This document shows positions 48,640 to 61,960 of a stretch of DNA of 64,000 nucleotides, piece after piece. Source of the DNA: Leuctra nigra. Lineage: Eukaryota; Arthropoda; Insecta; Plecoptera; Leuctridae. The translations under genes and the position numbers were made by a program. The stretch is from assembly GCA_934045905.1 (NCBI GenBank), contig OW203764.1, positions 21,757,109 to 21,821,108 on the forward strand, read 5' to 3'. Position 1 is the first letter of the stretch, and every line of letters begins with the position of its first letter. Below the pieces are notes generated by a model, which searched no databases, had not been told where the DNA came from, and was given only the letters and a program-made list of their open reading frames with translations.

Positions 48640-49392
48640 TCACTCGGGAATTTTTGTTTCATTTTAAAGAAACGTAAATGGTTTACAAGGATCAAGATCC
48701 TGTAAAGATCGTGGCTTACAAGCAAGACACTAAGGAATGATATGTATCGTTACTGCATTTTGTAGTCAATGCACACCGCAGTTTCACACAGATTATGTAT
48801 TACAGTTAATATTTGCCGGCCAAAGCCACAGATCTCTTTAAGATACATACAACTAGAATCTGATTTTAACAGTTTTTGTGCATCCACCAATAGGCAGTAA
48901 CTACAATAAATTGTGCTGTCTTTGATATGATTTATGCAAGCGCGATTGCCCTAATTGTTACACCTATTTAAGATTACGTAATTAAGATTAACTATAACAA
49001 AATACTGACTTGGATGATTCTCTGCATAACAACTACCATAAAATTGTGCTGTATAAATTCATAATAAAATGAAAAACAAATCGTAATCGACTACACATAC
49101 AAAATTAAATATTAGCTTGGAACATAAATGTATTATTTGCACTGGATAAATTTTTATAGCTAGAATCAACATTTATTACCTTTTTGGATTATTAGTACAT
49201 ATCATAAATTCCAAGCGCAATTATAATGTACCCCATGGATGGACAGTTATCATTGGAATCAGATATTTCTTCTGAAGAAATGTCATCTGAGTGAAAACTA
49301 CATGTTATTTAGTATATTAATATTATTCGTGCAATCTAACATCGTCTTTCTTCTGTCGACCCAATGAAGTAGTTCCGTTTCAACTTGACTTC

Positions 49393-52300
49393 TTAGGGCC
49401 GGTTCTTGAACAGTACTTCAACGATGGTTTCATCGGCAAGTGTAGAGATATCACCGATGTCGTGGTCATTCTGAGCAATCTTGCGCAAGACTCTTCGCAT
49501 TATCTTGCCAGATCTTGTCTTGGGAAGTCCTGGAGCATGTTGAATTGTTTCAGGAGTTGCAAATGGCCCAATCTTCTCACGAACTGAAACGAGAAGTAAC
49601 TTTTGAGATGCTGTGTTTATAAGTTTAAGGAAGCCTCAGGTGCAGGCAGGATAGAGTGAAGGGTTGTACTAAAAAAATATTTAATGATGTTTTTTTTTAT
49701 CATTTTACGTCTCATATGGTTCTTTTGGAGGCACATTTTTTGTGTCTTCAGGTATAACAATGTAATTATTCTGATGTGCCTATAAAGTATTAGGAGACGT
49801 TATTACCTTTTCTCTTGAGTTCGTCTGTGAGTTTCTTATTGAAGACGACGCCATCATTGGGTGTAATGAAGCAATAGAGACATTCACCCTTGACGGGATG
49901 AGCCTGAGAGACAACAGCAGCTTCTGCCACAGATGGATGTTCCACCAGAGCTGACTCAACTTCAGCTGTGCTCAATAAGTGTCCAGAGACGTTCAACATG
50001 TCGTCAACTCGACCAGTCACCCACAAGTAACCATCCTCGTCGCGACGGGCTCCTAAAACCGTTACAGATCATTTACGGCATGATTTATGTTTGTCAATGT
50101 GTCTAATACTATCATGACTTAATAATGTATGATATGTAGGCCTTACCATCTCCAGTGCAGTAATATCCAGGAAATTTCTTGAAGTATGTGGTCTCAAAGC
50201 GCTCATGGTTACCGTAAAGTGTTCGCATGATGCCTGGCCACGGTCTTCGGAACACGAGATACCCTTCTCCAGGTCCTGTAATCTCTTTTCCATTTTCATC
50301 GAGGAGTACAGGCAGCACACCAAAGAATGGGAAGCACTGGAATAGTTGTTACACTTCTTTTAATGTCCTCTCTCGCTTGCTTACTAATTCAAAAAGAAGA
50401 ATATTTTTTTCAGAGCATTGTGCTGAACTCATTATTAAAAAGTCAGGACTATTTACATAATTTCAAGATTTTTACCAAAATGTTTGGTAAATGCAACACA
50501 AAGTTTTTTGTACCTACCAACCTAGATTTTGCAAATACCGTAAATTTATGAACGAACTAGCATAACATTTTCACTGACAATTTGATAGACTGACATTTTT
50601 AATTTGTCGTCATATCTCGGACGTAAAGAAACCATTGGTATCGTGATTGTATCATGAAAAAAAAATCCGCTTATTATTTTACAGAACGTTCATAACGTGA
50701 TTGCAGATTCTCCAAATTCTGCAGAGCGTTCCCAAATATTAAAATAAAATGGTTGACTATTTTACATGTAAAAAAATAGCTGATAATAACTTACTGCTGA
50801 TCCTGGTTTCATGGGCGTGCATCCTGGCAGTGGAGTAAGAACATGGCCACCTGTCTCAGTTTGCCAGAATGTGTCTACGATGGAGCACTTGCTTTTTCCA
50901 ACGAGCTTATAATACCACATCCATGCCTCTGGGTTGATCGGTTCTCCCACCGAGCCCAAGACGCTCAGGCTGCTCAGGCTATGTCTAAACAGAAAATTAT
51001 GTTTTAGAATAGTGTCACGGGAATAGTGTCATAGTGTCACGGGACTTATACTAGTAACTTAATTGTAATTACTTTTTAACAGGTTCGTCCCCAAACTTCA
51101 TAAGTGCTCGTATTGCTGTAGGTGCAGTGTAGAATTGGTTCACTCGATATTTGTCAATAATCGACCAGTATCGATCGTTTTCGGGGTAAAAGGGTGTCCC
51201 TTCAAACTGAAATCAATAACATTTGGTATAATAATTTTTTATGTAAAACAGGAAGTGGATGTTTACCGTTTACACATCTGGACCCCTATTTTCGAGATTG
51301 TATGAGTGCTAGTATAATCGAGCATGATGCCAAAGTGATGGCCTTGCCAACGAAATAGTATTCTATCTGTCAGTTTATTATTTTGTTTGATCTAATGTCA
51401 GGACCGTAAAACTGTATGAAATTTGTTTCAAACGATCTTGAAAATAGATCCAATAGTTTTAAATTCCAAACTGAAATTATTTGTTCGTATATATTGACTT
51501 TGTTCACAAGTAGCTACATGTCTGTGTACAATATTTATGGTCTCTTGTTCAACTACTGTTGAATATCATTATTCAAAAAACCTATCATTAAGTCTGAATT
51601 GTGTTTAGTTGGTTCTCCATACAGCAGCATATTAAATTTGGTATCAATATGTAGTCTAACATGATGATAAAAAGGGGCTGACCATAACTGATGTTGCTCC
51701 ATTAGCTAGAGGGCCGTACACAACGTAAGTGTGGCCGGTGATCCATCCAACATCGGCTGTGCACCAGTAAACATCTCCAGGTCGGTAATCGAAGACATAC
51801 TTGAAAGTTGTAGCAGCGTAGAGCAAGTAACCGCCCGTTGTGTGAAGAACACCCTTCGGCTTCCCAGTAGAACCACTGGGAAAAATGAAATGAACACTTA
51901 AGCTCAAAGGTGTTAGAAGCCATCCAAGTTATAAGTTGTACAATCAGTTTAAAATTGAATATCAACACATTTCTTCTTCTACTTCTTACTTTACGCTTAA
52001 AGCTTGTTCCTCATTGCATGGCCTCCTTCCACCTTTTCATCAGTCTTCCCACATTTCTACTTCCAACCAGTCTCCCGTCATTTGCTCGGTTGCAATTATG
52101 TCTTCTCTCCTTCTCTCTCTCAAAATGCTCACTCATTCCATTTGCTCCTCTGCTACCATGCATTGATATCCCTCACAATTTTCTTACCCTAATTCAGTTC
52201 ACTCACTTGTTTCTTCATATCACATTTGTATTGAAAATCCAATATTGTTTTTTTTAAATATTGTATCGATGTTACTCAATTTTGTAGTAGTTACCCAAGA

Positions 52301-55300
52301 CGCCTACTTACAAAACTCTTTGCCTAGGTATTTATTATTTAATTATTTTTTTATCTTTTATTTTAAATTTTTAATAATTCATAGGTAAAAGTAGTAAAAT
52401 GCAAATAGGTAATCCAGTTCAATTTTAAATTTGAATTGAATTAGCTATTTGCATTTTACTAGTAAAACAGTATTAAAATGCAAATACTAGTGCATTTTAC
52501 TTGTAAAACAGTAAACTAGAGTAAAACAGTACCAGTTTTACTAGTAAAACGCAAATGGGTATAGGTATGTAATCATTTTATAACATTCAATTTACCTTGT
52601 ATAAAGCATGAAAAGAGGATCCTCTGCAGACACCCAAACAGGATAACATGAGGTTGAAGCATCATCCATCTCATCATGCCACCAAACATCTCGATCATCG
52701 TTCCAGTCAATCTTGAAGAGATAGTTTCATATTATGATAATATCCTTCAGGTGCAGACAGAAATTGAGGAGTTATAGAATCATTTTAAAAACCATCACAA
52801 ACCTGGTTGTCGAATGCTTGCCTTTTTTCTGGAGAGCCATTCTGTTTCCCGTCAACTGATCCATTCCTCTTCGAAGCTCCATTTAATCGGGCTAAATGGC
52901 GGACAACGATACAAGTTTCCACTTCATGGCCGAGTTTCTTGCAACGATCCATTCCTGAAGGCAGTAATGTAGATGTTTATAAACATGAATACACATAAAT
53001 TGTCACCTAAAGTTGCAAATGCAAACATTCTGACCTGCATCGCATATTTCTTTCAGACATAGAAGTTTCTCTCCTCTCCAAACTCCATCAGCTGTAACTA
53101 GGACTTTAGACTGAGAATCGAGCAATCGTTCCGCCAAGGAATCGGAGGAGAATCCTGCAAACTATTACAAATGATTTTAGGCAAATAATACTGCCTATTA
53201 TCACAATCATAAGTTGAATGCTCATGGCTGTACACTGCACTAATGAGTAATGACATAATTTTTTTAAATCCAGCAAATGAAGGAATTTTGAATCATTTCA
53301 ATTTTAAAGTATGAAAAAATTATGATTTTTAAAGAAATTACATTTTTTATTATTATTTTAAAATATAAAAAAAAATCACGCACCTAATCTTTTTATGTAA
53401 AATGTAGGTTCCTACAAGAAATAAACCTACATTTTAATTTATTTATATTGAAACATTTTTTTATTTTTATGTTTACTAACTATTAGGAAATTATTTTTAA
53501 TAATTTATTACTTCATTGGAATTTGAAGTCTATTTAAAGAATGAGCTTTGGCCTGGAAATAGGTATAATATCGAAATCAAAATAATATATACTTATTATA
53601 CCTATCTCACTCTTGGTAATAGAATCTAACTTTTTTTCAAAATAATTAGCAACTTTCTGAATTTTGGAAATGCATTATTATCTCGTGCAGTTTACGTACC
53701 ACTATGGAGTGGACTGCTCCAATTCTTGCGCAAGCCAGCATTGTTACAACAAGTTCGAGAACCATGGGCATGTAAATGGCCACACGATCTCCTTTACCCA
53801 CTCCTTTTGACTTGAGGACATTGCTGAATCGACAAACTTCTTCCAAGAGTTTCTTGTAGGTGAGCCGACTATAGTCTTCTGGGTCATTGCCTTCCCTAAA
53901 ACAAACGTGATATATCTATAGATTCTGCCCTTCCCTAAACACAACTTAGTTCTATTTAAAGATTTGAATATTTTTGGAAATCTGTTAATAGATGAGTAAA
54001 TGTTAATTGCTAAACACAAATAAATTGCATTAAGGTAATCTCGACATTGATTGTATAATATATCTAGCTTTCATTAGGACTTTTAAATTTAAACTCGTGG
54101 TGACAGATTGTGCATGTCTTTTCAAGGTTCACCTCAATAACGCATTTGATTTCTTTTTACTTTCTCTTCAAATTTTTAGTGAAAATTGCGAGCGAGGTTG
54201 CGAGCTATGACTTATATTCAGCGCGATTTTTATCGTGATTTTTATCAAATTACAAAATACAATTTCATACATTATATAGATTCTAGTTTCTAACAATTTC
54301 ACATGCAGTTTGATTTTCCAAGTAAATATTTGGCTTTACTTAATTAATTGATATTTCCAATTCTATACATTTTTTTTTATCTGTGACCGAATTCATTTTG
54401 GCGCGCGAAGTGACAAAATTGGCAGTGAAATGTCTCCAATATAATTTACGCAAAAGAGGTAAATTAAAATGAATTATTGTTTTGCTATTCATATTTAAAT
54501 TTTCTGGTTACCTCAGGTTTCTAAAGTAGGGAATCGAACTGCATGCCATTTTTTCGAACCCCAACCCACATTTGCCAAAATACGTCTCTTTCCTTTGGGT
54601 GCGTCACGTCTACGAAATCGTTGTTACAGTGATAGGTATTTATTTAACATTGAAACAACTGGTAATTACATTTATGACGCTGTTGTTGATTACGTCACTC
54701 TCCATTTCTTTACGCGTGATAAGAACATTGACTTGTGGTAAAATTATTGTTAAAATGTTAACTTTGTAGTAACCTGACATTAATCATCGCAATGGAATTA
54801 TTAATAACAAATTGCACTTTTTACGAAAGAAAAAGTAAAAACTCGTTTTTCAACGTGTGAAAAGTTGGAATGGGTGAACAAGCTGTAAACTAATGTTTTG
54901 TCAAAATGTAAGTAATAAATTTGTATTGCACAGTTTTTTAAATTCTTCCAGTGTCTGGAAGAAACAATCCAAATAATATGTTTAAAAATTATCCCTGAAT
55001 GGAGGGCTTCACCCCCAAATTCCCGGATCTACGACATTAATAAGAAAACTTTTTTCACACCCTTTCGATTAATTCCTGAATACGTCATACTTGTTTACAA
55101 ATTATTTTAAACTCTGCGTGTTTACAGTCTATTAAGTACATGTTCCTCAGTGGACGGGCGCATGTCTAGATTTAAAGAATAGTGACGTCGTCATTTCGGC
55201 ACCCACGCGGTACTTCTTGTGTTCGCGTTCCACCACCCTGACCCACCCACCCCTCACCCCCTCCAACCCTTTACACGACGGTCGTATTGATTATTGTGCT

Positions 55301-57599
55301 AGAGTAGGCCATTCTCGTGCGATGCATTTCATACACGATCACGATGAACGTAAAGCGTGGCATTGTTGCACTGGCACATATCGCAGCTAGCGAATATTGT
55401 TCTGGCAAAGACTTCGTAAATGGTAGAAAAAATTATTTTTATAAAGTTCCAATTTTAACATTTTTCAAGTGAAATAAATGGTTGTCCAACTAGATTATGT
55501 TTCAAATGTCATTCACGATAGTTCTGGGATGAAATTGGGGTCGTCAAAACCCTAGAGTAAAAAAAAAATCGAATTTTTAATTCGAAATAGAGCATATTTG
55601 CTGTTAATATATCCTTCATTTCACCGATGTAATAGCTGTCAGAACATAATATGTATACTATAACTTCTAAATCAGAGTTCTATTTGTAGGTAAGTTATTA
55701 GAGTTTATACAACATCTCATTAACGAAATCTTTGCCAGAAAAATTCTCGCTACTACCAGCGATCTTCAATTTTTTCAATCTCGTTACGACCTCGGTAAAG
55801 TAAAATGACGCACATTAACAAAAAATACTTGCGTAAATATACGTAGGTAATAATTACATTTCGTATATCCTGACTTAGCTCGGGTTACAATTCGATTCTA
55901 TCGAAATTACTTTTTAAAAGTAGATAGTGGAATTATTAGTAAGTATTATTCTACTACCTAGTCTATTATTCTAGTTGATTGGCTGGGCTAGGTTCAAAAC
56001 TATAACGATGGAAGGTACCAACGTAATAATACTTACAGTACCTATCTAAACTAACACATCGTCTATTTGTTAGTCTAATCCATGTCTAATCCAAGCTACA
56101 TGCAAGTCACATGAACTTGTAAAATGTATATTTGATGGATCGCGTGGCCGACCGATGAATGTTTTTAATAAAATCAACGATTTTGTTGAAAACTAATCAG
56201 GTGACTTTCGAATTGATGTGCGCCAAATTTAAGTCTGTGTGTGCATTGTCAATGTAAATTAGATTGTAATCCACTTAATACTCTGTGTCTACATGCTAAA
56301 TAAAGACTATGCAATTCAATTCAGTCAAAGCAAATGCATCAATCTGTCAAACAATAAAATATTAAAAGGTGTGTGCCGGAAAAGAAAAATGGAGCTCTGA
56401 ATAGATATTTCGGGTAACTAATTTATGGTTTCACCTAAGACTGATTTTTTGCGAGCTACTCACTGATCTATGCTCTACCAGCTTAGTAGATGGTAGAATC
56501 TATCTATCGTCGTGTTTTCGTGTTACATAATGTGTATTGAAGATTCAAAGAGAATTTCCTTTGAATTTGTTTACCCTCCTCACCGCCGTTCTCAAAAGGT
56601 GATCATAGTAATAAACGTGTTTTGTTGATTCAGTAGTAGGTACCAAAGTTCCAAAACTGCTCGTGCAGAAAAGCTTTCAAAACAACGTTTCGACAATTGA
56701 TTTGAAATGAATTCATTGTAGGGCACGGATTTAGGTCGAACCTATCTCACAGTCGATTTGCCTATTTTGTATTGAACAGAGAATTCGGTCGCGCATTGTG
56801 ATTTGTGAAATAGAATTGAGAAGTTATTTTATGAATAAATTTGTACGGCATTCATTATCGTAGTAGGTAGGTTATAGTAGGTATTATAGAGTAAATTTAA
56901 CTAATATACAAATGGACTCTCTAATATGACTCTTGTACGATTTTGTGTGAAATCGTAAAATAGTTATTGGTAATCGGTAATTAGTTTTCACAGTTTCCAG
57001 TGTGCGTGACTACACAGTACTTTACAACACCGTTGAGTTGCTTATAGACAATTTATCCTTCTTCCTCTCACCTTGGGGCGACTATCATGTGGAATAAAAC
57101 AATTGTTAATCGCTTCCTTGAAGTTTGCGTTGAATTGGTTCTATTTCTTATAATTCGAAAAGCTTATAATCACTGACATACCTACATACAATACTTGGAA
57201 TATACATATGTATGAAAATATATGCATTTCATGCACCTCATCTGCAGTAGTGTTAAATTCAAGTATAAAATAATGTCCTTTCTTTCCTTACCAGTAAAAT
57301 GCAATTTTGTCACCAAGTCCATTCCTTATATTCCTGTCTAAGATATTGTAACAGATATTTGTAGTAGCTCCTTCCATCCATTTGATGTCAATCGGCCCCT
57401 TCGTAATATCAAAATTATACGAATAAAATTTATCGTCGGATGTAACTGGGGTCTCCCAGTGAAATTGCTTGGCAATATCCCTCCAAAATTCGTCGGGACT
57501 ATCGATCGAACGCTTGTACATATCCTGATAAAGTTTCATACTGTTGATATAGGATTTACGGACTATTGCCGAGTCAGGCATATACACGGAATCACTCAT
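49393..57599 (-). CDS. AcCoAS: Acetyl-CoA synthetase (AMP-forming), ACSS2 type
   Basis: Eleven coding exons (high to low): 57292-57599, 53700-53895, 53035-53161, 52803-52954, 52596-52711, 51683-51875, 51073-51206, 50795-50984, 50147-50336, 49807-50052, 49393-49583; phases agree, 680 aa. The ATG at 57599 is the first in frame after a TAG. The enzyme makes acetyl-CoA from acetate, ATP and CoA. Visible motifs of the adenylate-forming family are [12 protein letters not shown] (phosphate loop, split across an intron), [34 protein letters not shown], and [11 protein letters not shown], whose lysine is the acylation-regulated catalytic residue. The N-terminal QFHWETP and WMEGATTN blocks are also family features. 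There is no mitochondrial leader, and the [17 protein letters not shown] tail matches the nuclear-signal region of vertebrate ACSS2, so it probably serves cytosol and nucleus, including histone acetylation. A basic, Asn/Gly-rich loop (exon 52803-52954) sits where ACSS2 proteins vary. Intron 1 is long (3.4 kb). Confidence 0.97.
52395..52560. promoter_or_regulatory. Cluster of POU octamer-like sites in an AcCoAS intron
   Basis: ATGCAAAT occurs at 52399-52406 and 52478-52485, its reverse ATTTGCAT at 52447-52454, and ACGCAAAT at 52549-52556, all within repeated TTTTACTAGTAAAA-like units. They may reflect a local tandem/inverted repeat rather than a selected enhancer. Confidence 0.3.
55140..55335. 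promoter_or_regulatory. GC-richer patch in AcCoAS intron 1
   Basis: A CRE-like GTGACGTCGTCA and a C-rich run (CCACCCACCCCTCACCCCC) stand out from very AT-rich intron DNA. It could be an alternative promoter or enhancer for a downstream-starting AcCoAS transcript; there is no direct sign of a start site. Confidence 0.22.
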
Positions 57600-57790
57600 A
57601 TTGCTGTGCTTGTATGTTGACAATGTCTATTAAATACTGGTGAACTGTACACTGACGAGTCACTTCCACACACGACGTCGCGAGTCGAGCTGCTCGCGTG
57701 AACTGAGTGTTCGTATTTTAGTCTGGCTACCTTACAGCGGGAAGCGTTATCTCAAAGGGGGCATGCGCACATGCGGCAGCACATGTTCAA
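57600..57790 (-). promoter_or_regulatory. Likely AcCoAS 5' UTR and core promoter
   Basis: The DNA upstream of the ATG is GC-richer (ACGACGTCGCGAGTCGAGCT at 57672-57691) and has a GCATGCGCA half NRF-1-like site near 57761. The next gene's stop lies only 377 bp upstream of the ATG, so the promoter must be short or overlap that gene's 3' UTR. Confidence 0.45.
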
Positions 57791-57975
57791 TCATTAAATA
57801 TCCATGGGTTTTACGTGCGATACGAAGAAAATCTCATTAAAACGATTCTATTCAAATAACAACACAACATTTTAAAGTACATCCATAAAAATATTTTTAA
57901 TAAGCGTAATAAGCTTTGGGTTTTTCTGATACATAGTAATTAATTATGATTCAGTTTTTATCGTCAGACTTCTCT

Positions 57976-59833
57976 CTATAAATCGCCGTCTCCGATGTCA
58001 TTATCATCGTCGTACTCGTACTCCTCATATCGGATACTGTGGTGGGGTCCACTAGGAAAGTACAGAGAAAAGAAACTGTCGTAGTCATTTTCTTCTGGAT
58101 GAGCGGTACCAAAGGTTTGGATGTTCGCCTTGTCGCATTGTTCTTGCAACCACAATTGCAATGCTTCGATCTCCTCTTGTGTGGGTGTTATCTGCGGCAT
58201 TTGATGTTCGTACTCGGAAGACCAGTCCTCTTCAGGGACTTGGTTGGTTTCTGTCTGTGGTATCTCATCTGATTCTGTACCATTATCTGCAGAAAATTAA
58301 CAAAGTGGTTTTGACGGTGCAATTATAATTTAATTGATTCTTAGTGTATAATTTGCAATTACACTTATTATTATTATAATTATTTATAATCGTCAATAAA
58401 TAAAGATGGCAATTTAGTAAAGATCGTGTAAATCAAACAAGTGTGTTGTTTGACGGCACCATCAAAAGAATTTCAGTGTAGCTTTTTCCCAGTTGTTAGC
58501 ACCTAATTAGTTGATATTTTTCAAATTTTGCTCGAAAACAAAATGTTATTATAGAACGTTTTCAATTTATTTTATTTTAAGATGATTGAAAAATCTGGTT
58601 TGTGCATGGAGTGATGTTATTGTGAAACCATACATGCGGTAATATTCATGAAGAATCAGGTTTGGTCAGCAACCCTAGTAGGTATTAACATGCAAGGCTG
58701 GCTCAAGAGTCCCTTTAAACAATAAAAACGTGTTACTATTCATGATCTCCAGGCGCGTAGGAAGGGGGGTGGGGGATAATCCTCCCCTCTCACTCGAGCA
58801 GGCTGACCCCCCCCCCCCCCCCCTATTCACCATACAAAATTAAGTTTAGTGTCCAAGAATCACTTAAAAATAGTTTAAATTCCATAAAAAAAAACACCCT
58901 GCTGGGCAAAAATAGAGAGTTAGGAATTTATTGTAATTTTAGCAGTAATGTTAGCATTCCAGAATCGATTTAAAAATGTTTATATTCGAAAAAATGCCCT
59001 GCGGGGCAATAATTGAAGATTTTTTTTAGCTTCAGTTTGAGCCCCAGGCTAAAACTCCTTCCGGGTTCCGCAATCTTCCCCCCTTGATGAAAGTAGCAGA
59101 AAGTATAGTTACTACGCTCCTGATCAAGGGCGTATTCAGGGGTGGGCCGGGGGGTCATCGCCCCCCCCCCCCCCCCTCCACCCGAAATCAGGATTTCATC
59201 TAAGAAAATAAGGACATTTAAAATAATATATAAAAAAAACTTTAAAATAGACAGATCATGTAAAAAAACGTTCCAAAATGTTTAGAATTTAGTTAAAATT
59301 CCAAAAAATTTCTGCACAATATCCTAATGAGTTTAATATGTAATGTTAAACCAATTTTTGGATATTTTGACATTTATAATTCCCCAAAATAGATGCACTG
59401 CGATTCAAAATTGCATCTAAAGAAATGACCTCGATCGAAAAATTTCTCGGGGGCTGCGTCCCCGAACTTCCTGTAACACTGTGATTTTTCAAAATATTAG
59501 TAATGTCCAGCCCCCCCCCCCCCCCCCCCCCCCGAAATTTCATCCTGGATACGCCCTTGCTCCTGATGATCTCCCAGACTCGTTTCTTTATCTTTTCTTA
59601 GTAACGTTTCTTTTATTTTCTTCTTTTCTATTGGTGTTTAAAAGCTGCATGACGAAGTATGAAGTCGTATCATAACAATGGTTATGAAGGTAATAAATAG
59701 GTACTTAGGTAGGCACATTACCCTCAGCGCTGACATCACTGTGAAAAACTACTTGAGAGAGAAGTTCTTCAGAAGTTACGCTCGAATCGTCTACTTCAGG
59801 ATAATCTCGCAACTCTTCCGGCTTTGGTGTCAT
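57976..59833 (-). CDS. Small acidic protein of unknown function
   Basis: Two coding exons: 59722-59833 (ATG at 59833, exon opens at 59848 after an acceptor) and 57976-58286, with phase 1 at the junction and about 140 aa in total. I do not recognise the family. The protein is rich in Glu/Asp (EELRDYPEVDDSS, EEYEYDDDNDIGDGD at the C-terminus) and has a central stretch likely to be helical (TPTQEEIEALQLWLQEQ). No signal peptide, membrane segment or zinc motif is visible. Its reality rests on clean GT/AG borders, phase agreement, an unbroken frame over both exons and biased composition. A strong donor at 60177 may end a noncoding 5' exon; in frame with the ATG that exon carries a stop, which fits a start at 59833. 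The intron (58287-59721) contains two nested hAT elements. The C-terminus lies just upstream of AcCoAS on the same strand. Confidence 0.7.
58750..59565. mobile_element. hAT-type element, G-run type (outer)
   Basis: An exact 8-bp TSD ATGATCTC is at 58742-58749 and 59566-59573. The tips are CAGGCGCGTAGGAAGG and, reversed from the right, CAGGAGCGTAG. A G run just inside the left end and a C run (about 58809-58823) are part of it. It is interrupted near its right end by the element 59125-59559. It lies in the intron of the small acidic gene. Confidence 0.88.
59125..59559. mobile_element. hAT-type element nested in the 58.75-kb element
   Basis: An exact 8-bp TSD CTCCTGAT is at 59117-59124 and 59560-59567. 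The tips CAAGGGCGTATTCAGG and CCTGGATACGCCCTTG are inverted. Long C runs (59161-59176 and about 59511-59533) lie next to the tips. 435 bp, non-coding. Confidence 0.9.
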
Positions 59834-59848
59834 CTCTTGATTCAGATT

Positions 59849-61960
59849 CTGAATAATCACAATATATTAATTGATAGTTATAATTCAATTTGTAGTTTGA
59901 TATGAATAATAACACGCAGAGTTCCTCTTCCTATCTGCGATGAAAGGAAATGGCCGAACCGAATGCCGCAGCCGAAAACGATTTAGATTGGTGATTTTTT
60001 AAACTCATTGTTGCTTTCGAACTTTTTATGAACCAATAGGAAAGCTGACACCGGTATCACCTCATTGGTGATGCACACCAATGAGGTTTAAATTTGAAAT
60101 ACTGGATGGCATTTTTTATAGTTTGATTTCTAATTTACTTATACATCTTTAAAAATACATAAATAATTGTACTTACAGTTTTAACTGGGGTCTGTCAGCG
60201 TGAAATATTTTCTTCTCCGTCTTGATAGTAGATTCTTCATGATCTTGATTTTGGTGTCTTTCCAATTCCAATGGACACCCATGCAAAGGTTATTAAACTG
60301 CAGTCCACTGCCATGCATGCACCGTTGGCGTGGTGATGAAGTGCATGCTGCATTCGAGCTATCCTGAACAATTTTGTAAAGTAGGCTACTAAGTACGTAT
60401 TGCCGAGCTGAGTACACTGTACAGTCTATCTGAAATATAGATAGGTAGTTGTCAGTGTCGTGGGTATAATATTACTGCGGTTCTATTACTATATAGAGAG
60501 GAGCGACATCAAACCTATAATGAAGCACCGAAGATGGTGAAGTCTACAATTTTAATTTTAAACTAACGTAGGTACGGTAGCATAATGTGCGTGTATCATT
60601 TCCACCGTTACATCCGTATTTATAGATCGTTCTAGGAGTCAAGCTCAAAATAAGAGTTAGTTCGAAATCCTTTCTTAGAATGGAACGTTTCCATATATCT
60701 GTATGGTTTTATTTATGTAAAAATCAGTGAAGTGTTCATCGCTTTCTTTTGTGGATAATGTATAATACAGATTCCATTGTGCACATAATTTTGTCGACAA
60801 AACAATAATACAATAATTACCTACTAATAAAAGTTTTTTTTTAATTTTTGGATGTGATGGGATAAGATAATATTAATTTTTCAACTAATCCAGTGGACTA
60901 CCTTAAAAATATTGTGTACTTTTTTTGAATATGTCCAATCCAATCCAAATTTCGAAGGGCGATATCATGCGCAGCCACAGGGTTACAAAGAAAGCAAGTG
61001 GTAATTTGAATTTGAATAGAGACTCTCGATTAAAAAATATAAAATTTGAATGGGTGCATAGAAATAGAATAGAACATGGTTTCTAACCATCTTATACTAC
61101 CCAACAATTATGATTAACAATTTTCATTTTACCCAGAAGCGGAAGGTCACACAATTACGTATATGGATGCAAATATTATTTCAGTAATATATTCAGTGTC
61201 GGCGTTTTCTCATCATTAGGTACAATAATGTTTATTGTTAAGTCATTGCTCGAGGTTTAATGAGTGGTAAGGTTTATTCGTTACCTACTGTGGAAAAGAG
61301 AATGATTTCACGTTACCTACGACACATTATGGGATGTTGAAATAAGAGTTTGTGGTCTTTGAAAGTATGTGTTGATTTGTTGCACCAGATGCAATGGCGG
61401 CTGGTGCATTGGGGCACAGGGGCACCTGACCTGACCCACTTAAAATATCATGATTCTACTTTAAAAAAATATTATTTAATTCTTTATTGATTTATTATAA
61501 TATTATGAATATAAAAGCATATAAAAGCCAATAATTATTCTAAAACATTAATATTTTCAAATTATCATGCAAAATGTTTTTCTTTCTTTTTCTAATTTTT
61601 CTTCTGATTTTTCTGCGGGTATTTTTCTGATGATCACACAGGTGGCTAATATTTTCAATTTGCAGTTGGTATTTAAATAAAACGTTTGTCAGTGTATAAT
61701 TCAATTATTTCGTGCAGGTATATTTTATTGTAACCATGGGAACCTACCTACTAGCGAGACTAGCAAGTGTGCCTAACTACTCTAGCTTTTTTAGGTATTG
61801 CTTGCAAATAAATTATATGCTCTATGAGCGTTGTTGATCCTTTGACCTTGGAAAACAGCTGTAAAGAATGATATTTAACAAGGCGTGAACATACAGAATC
61901 ACTCTTGATATAACAAATATGACAAATTATTTCAAAATAAGCGAAAATGTCAATAACTCT
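59849..61960. other. Upstream DNA of the small acidic gene
   Basis: A possible noncoding 5' exon ends at 60177 with the donor GTAAGT on -. Its 5' border may be near 60360 (acceptor-like TTGTTCAG) or a start near 60420. Beyond that I see only AT-rich DNA without recognisable exons or intact elements. Confidence 0.4.

Larger units (their letters stand above)
46942..49392. other. Tail-to-tail 3' UTRs of PPP6R and AcCoAS
   Basis: From 46942 to about 48550 is the likely PPP6R 3' UTR, and from about 48615 to 49392 the likely AcCoAS 3' UTR on the other strand. C runs occur at about 47106-47118 and 47767-47778. No further gene is seen. Confidence 0.65.

Noticed and set aside
59125..59559. Long C runs as assembly filler or gaps
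   Set aside because: They sit just inside element tips that have exact TSDs, so they are part of the hAT elements; only their exact length is doubtful.
60181..60417. A 78-codon minus-strand open frame upstream of the small acidic gene
   Set aside because: None of the three frames joins the exon at 59848 without a stop, so if this is an exon it is noncoding.
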